From the NCBI GenBank assembly GCA_008363385.1, contig RHKY01000041.1, positions 1 through 64,000 on the forward strand: a DNA stretch of 64,000 nt, written 5' to 3'. This document shows positions 30,350 to 39,730 of this stretch, piece by piece; position 1 is the first letter of the stretch; each line of letters starts with the position of its first letter. This DNA comes from Acidobacteriota bacterium. Lineage in GTDB: Bacteria; Acidobacteriota; Thermoanaerobaculia; UBA5066. The position numbers were made by a program, and so were the translations under genes. A model generated the notes under the pieces. It saw nothing but the letters and a program-made list of their open reading frames with translations. It did no database searches and was not told the DNA's origin.

Positions 30350-32962
30350 TCAGCGGGCCGGGCGCGCCGAGGCCCGGGCGAGGAGGTCGGCCGCCTTCCG
30401 CGTGCTCTCGTGCCCGGGCGGAAGGGCCCGTTCCCGGATGGAGAGCGCCTCCGCGGCGAGGCGGGCCGCCTCGGCCCGGCGCCCGGCCGACAGCGCGGCC
30501 TCCCCGGCGCCGGCCAGGACGTCGGCGCGGAAGGGGTGGTCGGCGTCCCAGGCCGCCCGGGCGACCCGCACGGCCTCCCGGTAGATCGCCCAGGCTCGCT
30601 CCGCCTCGCCGAGGGCCAGGTGGACGCGGCCGAGGTAGTGGAGGGCCAGGGCCGTCTCCGGGTGGTCCGGCCCCAGCTGCTCGCGCCGGATCGCCAGCGA
30701 TTCGGCGAGGAGCGGGACCGCCTCGGCGTGCCGGCCCAGGCCGCAGACGACGTCGCCGAGGTTCCCCAGGTTGATCGCCACCCGCTGGTGGCGGGGGCCG
30801 AAGAGCTTCCGGTTCAGCGCCAGGGCGCGGCGAAAGAGCGGCTCGGCCTCGCCCGGCCGGCCCGAGACGGCGTAGAGCTTCGCGAGGTTGTTCGTCATGA
30901 GGGCGACGTCGGGGTGGGAGTCGCCGAGGAGGCCCTCGGCCATCCGGAGGGCCTCGACCATCAGCGGCTCGGCGCCCCGGGGGTCGCCCCGCTGCCCGAG
31001 GAAGACCCCGAGGCGCTCCATCGCCCAGGCCGTGTCGAGGTGCCGCTCGCCGCGGATCCTCCGGGTGAGCGAGAGCGCCTCGCGCAGGAGCGGCTCGGCC
31101 GCGGCGAAGTCCCCCTTCCACTTCAGCGTCAGGGCGAGGTTCCCGAGGGTCCCGAGGGCGACGGGGCTCTCCTCCCCCTCGTGGCGCCGCAGGATCGCGA
31201 GGGCCTGACGGATCATCGGCTCGGCCCGGGCGTAGTCGCCCATCTCGGCGTACGTCAGGCCGAGGTTGTCCATCACCCGCGCCACGGCGGGGTCTTCCTC
31301 CCCGTGGAGCGCCCGGCGCAGGTCGAGGGCCTCCCGGAAGAGGGGTTCGGCCTGGTCGTAGCTCCCCTTCTCGCGCAGGACGTCGGCGAGGTGGAAGAGG
31401 GTGTCGGCGTACGGGGCCGACCGCTCGCCGTGAGCGACCTTCCGGAGGGCGAGGGCCGTCCTCAGCCGCTCGACCGCCAGCTCGTAGGAGCCGAGGCTCG
31501 CGTGGAGGGTCCCGATCACGTCCAGGAGCTCGGCCTGGACCTCGGGCTGCCCCTCGAGCTCGGCGCGGACCCGGGCGTCGCCCCGCTCCAGCAGCTCGCG
31601 GGCCGTGATCGTCTGCGCCTCCGGCGTCGAGGGGTCGGCCCCCGCGAAGAGGCCGACGAGGAAGTCGCGCACCTGGCCCACCTTGGCCGCCTCCGTCCGG
31701 ACCCGGTCCCGCTCGCGAGCGATCTCCCGGGCTTGCCCGGTGACCGTGACGACGTACGCCGTCGCGGCGAGGAGGAACAGGACGGCCGCGGTCAGGCCGG
31801 CCCGGTGGCGGCGGGCGAAGCGGCGCGCCCGGTAGGCCACCGAGTCGCCCCGGGCCAGGACGGGGCGGCCCGAGAGGTGGCGCCCGAGGTCGTCGACGAG
31901 CTGCTGGGCCGTGGCGTACCGCCGCTCGGGCTCGGGCCGCAGGGCCATCGCGACGATCGTGTCGAGGTCGCCTCGCAGCTCGCGGACGAGGCCGCGGGGG
32001 GTCGTCCTCCGGGCGGCCGAGAGGGCCGCGAGGTCCGGCGCGCCTCCAGCCGACGAGCTCGGGCGCGCGTCGGGCCCGGGCCGGACGCCAGCGAGGAGGA
32101 CGTGGAGGAGGAGCCCGAGCTGGTAGACGTCGGAGGCGGTCGTCACCGGCTCGCCGCGGAGCTGCTCGGGGCTCGCGTAGTCGGGCGTCATGGGGCCGGC
32201 CCCGGCCCGCGTGAGCGGGCCCTCGCGCCCCTCCTCGAGGAGCGCCGCGATCCCGAAGTCGAGGAGCCGGACCTGCCCGTCCGGCGTGACCAGGATGTTC
32301 CCCGGCTTCAGGTCGCGGTGGACGACGAGGTTCCGGTGGGCGAACTGCACCGCGTCGCCCACCCGCGCGAGGAGCTCGACCCGCTCCCGGACCGAGAGCC
32401 GTTTCCGGTCGCAGTACCGGTCGACCGGCTCGCCCTCCACGTACTCCATCGCGAAGTAGGCGCGGCCGTCCTCCGTCACCCCGCCGTCGAGGAGCCTCGC
32501 GATCCCGGGGTGGGCGAGCCTGGCCAGGATCTGGCGCTCGCGGAGGAACCGGCCCTCGATCTCGTCGGTGGCCATCCCGCGGCGGACCAGCTTCACGGCG
32601 ACCCGCTGCTCGAACTGGCCGTCGGCCCGCTCGGCGAGGTGGACGACGCCCATCCCGCCGCGCCCGATCTCGCGCCCGAGGCGGTACGGCCCCACCCTCG
32701 TCCCCTCGGCCTCGGGTTCCGCGGCCGACAGGACGGCGTCGAGCGCCTCCCGGCGGATCTCGTCGAGGGCCGGCGCGCCCCCGTCGACGGGCGGGAACGG
32801 CAGGTCGGCGAGCCGGAGCAGCTCCTCGACCTCGGCGCGGAGCGCGCCGTCCTCGCCGCACGCCTCGCCCAGGAACGCGGGCCTCTCCCCGGCCTCGCGC
32901 TCGAGGGCGGCCGCGAACAGGGCGTCCACCCGGGCCCTGCGGTCCTCCGTTCCCTGCGCCAT
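30350..32962 (-). CDS. Ser/Thr protein kinase with C-terminal tetratricopeptide repeats
   Basis: 870 residues. A short N-terminal helical region precedes the Hanks kinase domain (about 91-360) with IGRGGMGVVHLAE, VAVKLV, HRDLKPGN (about 216) and LLDFGIA. One membrane helix follows (about 387-409). The rest is about ten tandem 42-residue TPRs of the Tpr_12 type (AEPLFREALDLRR, HPDVALMTNNLAKLY). The region upstream is open to 33094, but ATG 32962 is supported by the divergent sigma gene and a TAGGGT box 13 nt upstream. It is paired head-to-head with an ECF sigma factor, a common acidobacterial arrangement that suggests phospho-control of that sigma factor. Confidence 0.9.
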   Translation of the reverse strand: MAQGTEDRRARVDALFAAALEREAGERPAFLGEACGEDGALRAEVEELLRLADLPFPPVDGGAPALDEIRREALDAVLSAAEPEAEGTRVGPYRLGREIGRGGMGVVHLAERADGQFEQRVAVKLVRRGMATDEIEGRFLRERQILARLAHPGIARLLDGGVTEDGRAYFAMEYVEGEPVDRYCDRKRLSVRERVELLARVGDAVQFAHRNLVVHRDLKPGNILVTPDGQVRLLDFGIAALLEEGREGPLTRAGAGPMTPDYASPEQLRGEPVTTASDVYQLGLLLHVLLAGVRPGPDARPSSSAGGAPDLAALSAARRTTPRGLVRELRGDLDTIVAMALRPEPERRYATAQQLVDDLGRHLSGRPVLARGDSVAYRARRFARRHRAGLTAAVLFLLAATAYVVTVTGQAREIARERDRVRTEAAKVGQVRDFLVGLFAGADPSTPEAQTITARELLERGDARVRAELEGQPEVQAELLDVIGTLHASLGSYELAVERLRTALALRKVAHGERSAPYADTLFHLADVLREKGSYDQAEPLFREALDLRRALHGEEDPAVARVMDNLGLTYAEMGDYARAEPMIRQALAILRRHEGEESPVALGTLGNLALTLKWKGDFAAAEPLLREALSLTRRIRGERHLDTAWAMERLGVFLGQRGDPRGAEPLMVEALRMAEGLLGDSHPDVALMTNNLAKLYAVSGRPGEAEPLFRRALALNRKLFGPRHQRVAINLGNLGDVVCGLGRHAEAVPLLAESLAIRREQLGPDHPETALALHYLGRVHLALGEAERAWAIYREAVRVARAAWDADHPFRADVLAGAGEAALSAGRRAEAARLAAEALSIRERALPPGHESTRKAADLLARASARPAR

Positions 32963-33044
32963 GACGCGTGCGGCGACCCTACAGGAAGCGGTCCGGCCCG
33001 CGCAACGGCGCCGATCCCGCGTTGTAGGATGCCTCCCCAGCCCC

Positions 33045-33629
33045 ATGACCGGAGGACCCGGCGGCGAGATCACGCGCCTCCTCCTGGCCCACAAGGCCGG
33101 GGACGCGGCCGCGTTCGACGCGCTCGTGCCGCTCGTCCACGACGAGCTGCGCGGGATGGCCCGGCGTCAGCTGCGCCGCCTCCGGCCCGGCCAGACGCTC
33201 GACACCGTGGCGCTCGTCAACGAGGCCTACCTCCGGCTGGTCGAGGACGCGCCGCTCGACTGGCAGAGCCGCGCCCACTTCTTCGGCGTCGCCGCGCGCG
33301 TCATGCGGTGGGTCGTCGTGGACCACGTGAGGGGCCGGCTCGCGCAGAAACGCGGCGCCGGGGCCGCCGTCGCCCCTCTCGACGAGGAGGTCGCCGGGGC
33401 CTCGTCCGACGTCGAGTCCGTCCTCGCGGTGAACCGCGCCGTCGAGGGGCTGCACGAGTTCGCCCCCCGCCTGGCCCGCGTCGTGGAGTGCCGCTTCTTC
33501 GCCGGGATGACCGAGGCCGAGATCGCCGAGGCGCTCGGCATCACCGAGCGGAGCGTCCAGCGCGACTGGCAGCGGGCGCGGGCCTGGCTGCACAAGGCGC
33601 TCTCCGGCGACGGCCTCAGATCCGGATGA
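33045..33629 (+). CDS. ECF-type RNA polymerase sigma factor (Sig-70_X6/TIGR02999-like)
   Basis: 194 residues. Region 2 includes LVNEAYLRLV and FFGVAARVMRWVVVDHVR, which in this subgroup replaces the usual region-2 helices. Region 4 carries EIAEALGITERSVQRDWQRARAWLHKAL. This ECF subgroup has no classical anti-sigma gene and is usually beside a Ser/Thr kinase, as here. TAGGAT (33025-33030) may be its own -10. The 3' end overlaps the convergent CHAP gene by 14 nt. Confidence 0.92.
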   Translation: MTGGPGGEITRLLLAHKAGDAAAFDALVPLVHDELRGMARRQLRRLRPGQTLDTVALVNEAYLRLVEDAPLDWQSRAHFFGVAARVMRWVVVDHVRGRLAQKRGAGAAVAPLDEEVAGASSDVESVLAVNRAVEGLHEFAPRLARVVECRFFAGMTEAEIAEALGITERSVQRDWQRARAWLHKALSGDGLRSG

Positions 33630-34098
33630 CCACGCGCATGTCGGCCAGGTGGCGCTTGCGGTGCCTCAGGCTCTTCCCCTTCCCCACCGACGACTGGTTC
33701 CCGTCCACGGTCTTCAGGACGTCGCCGCCGCTGTGCTCCACCACGATCCCGATGTGCCCGTGGTTCATGACGTAGAAGTCGCCGGGGAGGTAGGGGGGCG
33801 CCGAGACGACCGCGTCGGGGTTCAGGCCCGCCCACTCCGTCAGCCGCCCCCCGCTCCAGAGCTTCTCGGGGATGAACGGGAGCTGCTGGTTGTACCAGCG
33901 GGCGGCCTCGCTCAGGCAGTAGTAGACGAAGAAGCCGCACCAGTTGTGGTTCGCCGACAGGGGCGAGTTGGCGCGGAGCTTGTAGACGTCGATCCGCGGC
34001 CCCCGGTTGTTCTCCCCCTCCTCGCGGACGTTCCGCGACTCCTCCTGGACGGCGATCGCGGCGGCCTTGTATCTGAGCTGCTCGTACTTCTGGGACAT
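33616..34098 (-). CDS. CHAP-domain putative peptidoglycan amidohydrolase
   Basis: 160 residues with no signal peptide. The CHAP catalytic set is visible: Cys 54 in NWCGFFVYYC, His 115 in NHGHIGIVVE and Asn 134 in VDGNQ. CHAP enzymes cut peptide or amide bonds in peptidoglycan. Without an export signal it would act only after lysis or through another secretion route, or on a cytoplasmic substrate. GGGAG precedes ATG 34098. It converges on the ECF sigma gene. Confidence 0.8.
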   Translation of the reverse strand: MSQKYEQLRYKAAAIAVQEESRNVREEGENNRGPRIDVYKLRANSPLSANHNWCGFFVYYCLSEAARWYNQQLPFIPEKLWSGGRLTEWAGLNPDAVVSAPPYLPGDFYVMNHGHIGIVVEHSGGDVLKTVDGNQSSVGKGKSLRHRKRHLADMRVVIRI

Positions 34099-34217
34099 CT
34101 CCCGGTCCCTTCCTTCCCGCGCGCCGTCGAGGGGTCCCGGGCGCGCTCCGGAAGGGGAATCGGAAACGGAGCAAGAAGGACGACACGTGGTAGCGTCCCG
34201 GCAGGACCGGGGGAGCC

Positions 34218-34937
34218 ATGGGAAGCGCCGCCAGCCCCGGGGACGGGCCAGCCGCCGGCCAGCGGGGACCGCGGGACTTGGTGCGTGTCCTCCTCGTCCG
34301 AGGCCTCGCCGCGGTCGCCCTCCTGGCGCTCCTCCTCTTCGTCCCCGCGGGGACGCTCCGATGGTGGCAGGCCTGGCTCTTCCTCACGTCGCTCCTCGTG
34401 CCGGCGGCCCTCTTCGTCGCCCGGCTCCTGAGGCGGGACCCCGAGCTCCTCGAGCGGCGGATGAGGACGCGGGAGAGGGAGGCCCCCCAGAGGCGGATCC
34501 TCGGGCTCGGAGGGGCCCTCTTCCTCGCGGCGTACGTCCTGCCGGGCCTCGACCGCCGCTTCGGGTGGTCCTCGGTCCCGGCGGCGCTCGTGGTCGCGGC
34601 GGACGCCGTGGTGGTGGCGGGGTACCTGCTGTTCGTCCGGGTGCTGAGGGAGAACCGGTTCGCCTCGCGCGTCGTGGAGGTGGAGGCGGGGCAGTCGCTC
34701 GTCACCACCGGTCCTTACGCGGTCGTGAGGCACCCGATGTACGTCTCCACGCTCGCCGTCTACCTCCCGAGCCCGCTCGCCCTCGGGTCGTACTGGGGCC
34801 TCCTCGCCTCGGCCCTCTTCGTCCCGCTCCTCGTCGCGCGGATCCGCAACGAGGAAGAGGTCCTGCGCCGGGACCTCCCCGGCTACGACGACTACGCGAG
34901 GAGGACGAGGTATCGCCTCGTCCCCGGGGTCTGGTGA
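34218..34937 (+). CDS. Isoprenylcysteine carboxyl methyltransferase (ICMT)-family membrane protein
   Basis: 239 residues with about five membrane helices. The C-terminal SAM-binding motif of the ICMT/PEMT group is complete: GPYAVVRHPMYVS, then RIRNEEEVLRRDLPGYDDY and the terminal RYRLVPGVW. Bacterial members methylate unknown lipids or small molecules. It stands alone between two minus-strand genes. Confidence 0.85.
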   Translation: MGSAASPGDGPAAGQRGPRDLVRVLLVRGLAAVALLALLLFVPAGTLRWWQAWLFLTSLLVPAALFVARLLRRDPELLERRMRTREREAPQRRILGLGGALFLAAYVLPGLDRRFGWSSVPAALVVAADAVVVAGYLLFVRVLRENRFASRVVEVEAGQSLVTTGPYAVVRHPMYVSTLAVYLPSPLALGSYWGLLASALFVPLLVARIRNEEEVLRRDLPGYDDYARRTRYRLVPGVW

Positions 34938-34956
34938 GGCGCCCGGCCGCGGCGGC

Positions 34957-36609
34957 TCAGCGGGCGGACGAAGCCCCCGACAGGAGCCGCACGGCCGCCT
35001 CGAGGACCGGGTCCCGGCCCGCGCGGGCGTCCTCGAACGGCGTCCTCACGACGACGTCGGGGGCGATCCCGACCCCGACGAACTCCCGGCCGTCGGGGAG
35101 GACGTTCCGCTTCGAGCAGATCCTCGCCCCCCCGCCTCCCGGAAGCGCGATCCGCAGGGGCTGCCCCGTGCTCCCGCCCGTCGGCTCGCCGACCAGCTTC
35201 CCTCGCCTCGCCCCGAGGAAGGCCGCCGCGAAGTCCTCGGCCGCCGAGTAGGTCCTCGGCCCGACCAGGAGGACGATCGGCCCCTCGAAGGCCTTCTCGT
35301 CCCCGGTGAGCTCCTGCGTCTTCCCGTGGACCCCCTCGGCCATCCCCCAGGCCCGGTAGGCCGGGCGGTAGTCGCGCGTCCACCACCGCTGTGCCGGGAA
35401 GGTCCCGCGTGCCAGGTGGGCGAGGATCCGGTCGCCGTGGGCGCTGTTGCCGCCGCCGTTCTCGCGCACGTCCAGGACCAGGCCCCGGGAGGCCTCGATC
35501 TCCGGGAGGAGCGCCTCGAGCTCCGGGACGACCCGCTCGTCGTCGAAGGAGCGGATCCGGACGTGGAGCAGTCCCGAGGGGAGCTCGGCCGCCTCGACGC
35601 GCGGGCGGGGCCGGGCGAGCCTCGCCCGCTCCGAGGGGGCGAGGCGCGGGAGCGTCTTCGTGACGACCGCCCCCTTCTCGTCGGCGAGCGTCAGGGAGAC
35701 CGGCGTCCCCGCCGGGCCCGCGAGCAGCGAGCGCTCGAACGTCCTCACCTCGAGGTCCTGCGGCGTCGAGGCGCTGACCCAGGGGGCCACGCGCGACCTG
35801 CCGTACTCGCCCACCGGCACGCCGTCGACGGCGGTGACCTCGAGGCCGGGCCGGATCCCCTCGGAGGCGAGCGCCGGGTCGAGGACGCCGGCCACGAAGA
35901 CCCGCCCGTCCGCGACGCGGGTGGAGACGGCGGGCAGGGAGCGGAGGAGGGGCGAGACCTCCTTCGGGTACTCCACGTACGTGTGCCCGTCCCTGAGCCG
36001 GGCGAGGAGGCCCGCCAGGAGCCGGTAGTACTCCGCGGTCGAGCGGGTGGCGAGGACGGCCGGGAGGGCGTCGCGGTACGCGCGGTCCCAGTCGAGGCCC
36101 GGCACCTTCGAGAAGTTGACGAAGGCGAACTTCACCTCGGACCAGAGGCGCGACAGGCCGGCCACCTTGTCGGCGGCCGGGAGGTCCTCGGCGTAGGGCG
36201 TCTTCCAGACCTCCCCGTCCCAGAGCCGCTCCGAAGCGAGCCGCGCCGCCTCGCACCCGTCGAGGAGTCCCTTCCAGCGGGGATCGGTCCGGAGGGGCGC
36301 GAGGTCGGGGTCCTCGCCCATGTGCCGGCAGCCGGAGAATCCCCGCGCCACCGCCCGGTCGAGGAATCCGAACGCCTTCTGGCGAAGGCCCGCGAGCGAG
36401 GCGCTGCAGGCGGCGTTGTAGAGGTCGCCGGGGTCCTCCTCCCCGGCCGCCAGCGCCTCCTCGAAGAGGCGGGCCGAGGCGGCGTAGTCCCCCCGCCCGT
36501 AGGCGGCCAGGGCGGCGTCGGCGAGGGCCCTCGGGTCCTCCGCGCGGGCGGGCCCGGCGAGGGGAGCGAGGGCGAGGAGGGCGAAGGCGGCGGCGAGGAT
36601 CCGGGTCAT
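34957..36609 (-). CDS. Secreted S41-family (C-terminal processing) peptidase
   Basis: 550 residues with a signal peptide (about 1-23). A TPR-like helical section (about 25-110) precedes the S41 core. The core contains LRDGHTYVEYP, a PDZ-like segment (GIRPGLEVTAVDGVPVGEY), LVLDVRENGGGNS and the nucleophile block GPRTYSAAEDFAAAF (Ser about 453). Family members are tail-specific or tricorn-like proteases in the periplasm. GGGGGAG precedes the ATG. Confidence 0.88.
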   Translation of the reverse strand: MTRILAAAFALLALAPLAGPARAEDPRALADAALAAYGRGDYAASARLFEEALAAGEEDPGDLYNAACSASLAGLRQKAFGFLDRAVARGFSGCRHMGEDPDLAPLRTDPRWKGLLDGCEAARLASERLWDGEVWKTPYAEDLPAADKVAGLSRLWSEVKFAFVNFSKVPGLDWDRAYRDALPAVLATRSTAEYYRLLAGLLARLRDGHTYVEYPKEVSPLLRSLPAVSTRVADGRVFVAGVLDPALASEGIRPGLEVTAVDGVPVGEYGRSRVAPWVSASTPQDLEVRTFERSLLAGPAGTPVSLTLADEKGAVVTKTLPRLAPSERARLARPRPRVEAAELPSGLLHVRIRSFDDERVVPELEALLPEIEASRGLVLDVRENGGGNSAHGDRILAHLARGTFPAQRWWTRDYRPAYRAWGMAEGVHGKTQELTGDEKAFEGPIVLLVGPRTYSAAEDFAAAFLGARRGKLVGEPTGGSTGQPLRIALPGGGGARICSKRNVLPDGREFVGVGIAPDVVVRTPFEDARAGRDPVLEAAVRLLSGASSAR

Positions 36610-36715
36610 GACTCCCCCTTCACGAGACGGCGGTCCGGAAAGGGAGACGCCGGCGCCGCGCCGAGGTTTCGCCGGGGCCGCAGCCGGATCCGACCCGGGG
36701 GGAGCGCCGAGCCGC

Positions 36716-37663
36716 TCAGGCGGGGGGGAGCGGCAGCCGGATCGTCACCGTCGTCCCGGCTCCCGGCGCCGACCGGATCCACATCCTCCCGCCGTGCGTC
36801 CGGGCGACGTGGAGCGCCTTCGTCAGTCCGAACCCGCCGCCGGTCTGCACCCGGCCGTCCTGGTCGCTTCCGCGCCGGCCGAAGCGGACGACCTCCTCGA
36901 TCTCCTCCTCGGGCATGCCGCGGCCGGTGTCGGCGACCTCGAGGAGGACGCCGTCCGGCTCCTCGGCGAGCGTCACCCGGATGAGGCCGCCCGGTTCGGT
37001 GAACTTCCGGGCGTTCGCCGCCAGGTCGCGCATCACGTCCTCGAGGACCGGCGGGATCGTCAGCGTCTCCCCGTCGCGGCTCCCCAGCTCGACCTGCATC
37101 AGGTAGGCGCCGGGCGGCCTGTCGGCGGGCGAGAACGCGACCCGCCACCGGCCGAAGGCGTTCCTCTCGATCGCCCGGAAGGCCCGCTCCAGGTTGGCCC
37201 GCAGGTGGTCGACGGAGAGCCTCCGCCACGGCTCCGGGCCCGCCGAGCGCGAGACCAGCTCCGCCACGCGCGCCTCGAGGACCGTGAAGATCGACACGAC
37301 GTTCTCGACGTGGGCCTCCAGCTCCTCCCGGCGCTCCCCGTCGACGCGCCCGCGCAGGCCCTCCATCCAGGAGACGAGGCGCCGGCGGATCTCCGGGGCC
37401 CGCCGGAGCTCGCCGAGGGCCCGCTCCCGGTCGGCGAGGGCCGAGTGCCACGCCCGCAGCTCGTCCCGGACCCCGTCGGCCGCCGACGCGTCGCCCGCGA
37501 GCTCTCCGACGGCGTCGATCCTCAGGACCGCCACATTGAGCACGTTGTAGACGGAGTGCATCTCCACGAGGTGGCTCTCCCGCTCGGAGAGCACGAGCGG
37601 CCCCGTGATCTCCACCTGCCGGCCCCGGGCCGGCCCCTCGGGCCTGGCGTCCCCCGGTCTCAT
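36716..37663 (-). CDS. Sensor histidine kinase, soluble
   Basis: 315 residues with no membrane helix. A helical dimerisation region contains EMHSVYNVLN (about 33-42), whose His may be the phosphoacceptor. The C-terminal HATPase_c domain has the N box DLAANARKF, G1 VADTGRGMPEEEI, and G2 GGGFGLTKA. No response regulator lies nearby, so it is an orphan kinase. The frame is open far upstream, but ATG 37663 has TACAGT 8 nt before it and matches the first helix. Confidence 0.82.
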   Translation of the reverse strand: MRPGDARPEGPARGRQVEITGPLVLSERESHLVEMHSVYNVLNVAVLRIDAVGELAGDASAADGVRDELRAWHSALADRERALGELRRAPEIRRRLVSWMEGLRGRVDGERREELEAHVENVVSIFTVLEARVAELVSRSAGPEPWRRLSVDHLRANLERAFRAIERNAFGRWRVAFSPADRPPGAYLMQVELGSRDGETLTIPPVLEDVMRDLAANARKFTEPGGLIRVTLAEEPDGVLLEVADTGRGMPEEEIEEVVRFGRRGSDQDGRVQTGGGFGLTKALHVARTHGGRMWIRSAPGAGTTVTIRLPLPPA

Positions 37664-37671
37664 GGGCGAAT

Positions 37672-37677
37672 ACTGTA
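37672..37677 (-). promoter_or_regulatory. -10 element TACAGT of the histidine kinase gene
   Basis: TACAGT on the minus strand ends 8 nt before ATG 37663. There is no Shine-Dalgarno sequence. Confidence 0.4.
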
Positions 37678-37719
37678 GCACCCGATGAGGAATCGGCCCG
37701 CCCCGGCGCGGGCCGCGCC

Positions 37720-38400
37720 TCAGCGGGGCCCGCCGGGCGGCAGGAGCGCCTCGAGGTCCGCGGTCTCGAGGACGCGCCGGGGCGCCCCGTTCCGGGCGAG
37801 GAGGAGCATCGCGCGCCCGAGCCGCTCCGTCGTCGTGACCTGCCGCGGGAAGAGCGCCCTCCAGAGCGGGTAGAGCGGGCCCGCGACGGCGTAGAGCGCC
37901 CGGTAGAGACCCGTCCGCGAGGTGACGCCGTGGACCGGCTGGATGTAGCCCGGGCGGAGCATGTACGCGGAGCGGAACGGCATCGCGAGGAGGGCGTTCT
38001 CGGTCTCGCCCTTGACGCGCGCCCACATCGTCCGGCCGCGCCCCGTCGCGTCGGTCCCGGCTCCGGAGACGTAGAGGAACGTCACGGCCGGGCTCGCCTT
38101 CAGGACCGTCGCCGCCACGGAGAGCGTGAGGTCGCGCGTCACGCGGCGGTATGCCGCCTCGTCCATGCCGGCGGAGGAGACGCCGAGGCAGAAGAGGCAG
38201 GCGTCGAAGCCGGCGAGCCCGGCCTCGACGGGCGAGAGGTCGAAGAGGTCCTCCCGGACGAGCTCGCGGAGCTTCTCGTGGCGCTGCCCGGTCGGCCGCC
38301 GGCCCACGGCCAGGACGGCCTCGACCCCCGGGTCGAGGAGACACTCCCGGAGGGCTCCCTGCCCGATCATCCCGGTCGCGCCGAAGAGGATCACCTTCAT
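37720..38400 (-). CDS. NAD(P)H-binding epimerase-like protein
   Basis: 226 residues. The Rossmann start MKVILFGATGMIGQG is followed by LAVGRRPTG (NADP-type) and LYVSGAGTDATG, then VKGETENALL. This matches atypical short-chain oxidoreductases of the YwnB/HTATIP2 group, which lack the YxxxK pair at the usual place. It is a cytoplasmic oxidoreductase of unknown substrate. GGGAGGGACGAG precedes ATG 38400. Confidence 0.85.
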   Translation of the reverse strand: MKVILFGATGMIGQGALRECLLDPGVEAVLAVGRRPTGQRHEKLRELVREDLFDLSPVEAGLAGFDACLFCLGVSSAGMDEAAYRRVTRDLTLSVAATVLKASPAVTFLYVSGAGTDATGRGRTMWARVKGETENALLAMPFRSAYMLRPGYIQPVHGVTSRTGLYRALYAVAGPLYPLWRALFPRQVTTTERLGRAMLLLARNGAPRRVLETADLEALLPPGGPR

Positions 38401-38527
38401 CGGTCTCGTCCCTCCCTCCCGTTCACCGGGCGGCTCCCGGCTCGCTCTCCACGAAGCCATCCCGCGACGCGAGGGGACGCGCCGTGAACGGAGGACCCGG
38501 GGCCCGCGGGCGAAGCGCTCACGGCCG

Positions 38528-39721
38528 TCAGTCCTCGTCGCGCGGGATGTCGACGGGCTGGCCGACCGCGAAGTCGACCGCCGCGGGGATCGCCTCGTGC
38601 GGCAAGCCCTTCCAGTACACGGTCCACTCCGCCTCGCGCACGAGCCCGTCGCAGATCCTGGCGTACCACTCGCGAACCGGGTTGGCGCGGCGCGCGCGCC
38701 AGAGGACGGCCGGGTTCTCGGCCGCGACGGCTTCCCACAGGTCGCGCGCGATCCCCTCCCCCTGCGCCTCGGGCGAGACCGCGAACTTCGTCAGGTAGGC
38801 GCCGAACGGCGAGGCCGCGAGGACGGCGCAGCCGCGGTAGCCGTCCTCGAGGTAGACGCGGTCGGGCGTCCGCGCGAAGAACCCCTCGGCGGGCGGCCTG
38901 CCGAAGCTCGAGGCGAGGAGGTCGCGAAGTCGGGGCAGGTCGACGCCCTCCCACCCCTCGTGGCGGACCACGCGCGCACCCCTCCGGAGGAGCGTCCCGG
39001 CCCCCTTGACGGTGAAGAGCTCGCGCAGGAGGTTCAGGGGAGAGGTCACCGCGACCGTGAACGGGAGCGGCGCCATCCCCTCGCAGAGCCGCCGGGCGTG
39101 CTCGACGACGAGGGCCTCCTTGCGCGAGAGCTCGCGGCTCCCGAGCAGCGACGGGACGTCGGTCGCCAGGTTGACGATCGGGACGAGCTCTCCCCCCTGC
39201 CGCAGGCCGCCGGGCCGATGGAGGAACAGGAGCTTCCGCGCCTGGAGCTCCTCGAGGAGGGAGCCGAGCCGGTCGAGCCGCGCGGACGCGGGCTCCTCCT
39301 CGCGGGGCGCGAAGACGACGAGGGGGAGAGAGCCGGCCGCGGCGCAGGCCGTCACCCGGGACGGGAGCCTCCGGCGCGACGCGGAGAGCTCCACCACGGG
39401 GATCCCCTCGAGCCGGAGGTGGCGGGCGAGGAGGCGGGCGTGGCGCCCGGCGTCGGCCGGCTGGAAGATCCCGAGGACGACGGTCGGGAGGAGGCCGAGC
39501 GCCGCGAGGAACCGGAGGTCCTGGACGACCGCGTCCGCGGCGTCGGCCATCACGTGGGCGTCGACCGAGATCGCCGCGAACTGCTCCCGGGGCCGCGCGC
39601 GGAAGAGGTCGAGGTAGAGACGGGCCTCCGACGGGCGCCCGACGCTCTCGAGGAAGCGGAGGACGACCTCCTGCGGGGAGAGCTCGGGAGAGGGGCCCGG
39701 GACCGCGAGGTCTGCGTTCAC
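38528..39721 (-). CDS. N-acetylglutamate synthase-like protein with degenerate acetylglutamate kinase domain
   Basis: 397 residues. The N-terminal amino-acid-kinase domain (about 1-260) starts EVVLRFLESVGRPSEARLY like bifunctional NAGS/K of Xanthomonas type. The phosphate-binding strand, normally FAVIKVGG, is FAAISVDA here: the catalytic Lys position is Ser 52 and the Gly pair is lost. The C-terminal acetyltransferase domain (about 270-390; DUF619/vertebrate-like NAT) keeps YRGCAVLA, LTKFAVSPEAQGEGIARDLW and ANPVREWYARICDG. It probably makes N-acetylglutamate but cannot phosphorylate it. No other arginine genes are nearby. The GTG start has a TATGCT box 9 nt upstream. Confidence 0.8.
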   Translation of the reverse strand: MNADLAVPGPSPELSPQEVVLRFLESVGRPSEARLYLDLFRARPREQFAAISVDAHVMADAADAVVQDLRFLAALGLLPTVVLGIFQPADAGRHARLLARHLRLEGIPVVELSASRRRLPSRVTACAAAGSLPLVVFAPREEEPASARLDRLGSLLEELQARKLLFLHRPGGLRQGGELVPIVNLATDVPSLLGSRELSRKEALVVEHARRLCEGMAPLPFTVAVTSPLNLLRELFTVKGAGTLLRRGARVVRHEGWEGVDLPRLRDLLASSFGRPPAEGFFARTPDRVYLEDGYRGCAVLAASPFGAYLTKFAVSPEAQGEGIARDLWEAVAAENPAVLWRARRANPVREWYARICDGLVREAEWTVYWKGLPHEAIPAAVDFAVGQPVDIPRDED

Positions 39722-39730
39722 GTCCGCCCG

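Noticed and set aside
30314-33775. An 1153-codon plus-strand frame opposite the kinase-TPR gene
   Set aside because: It is a shadow of the TPR gene, while the minus strand has complete kinase motifs and regular TPRs.
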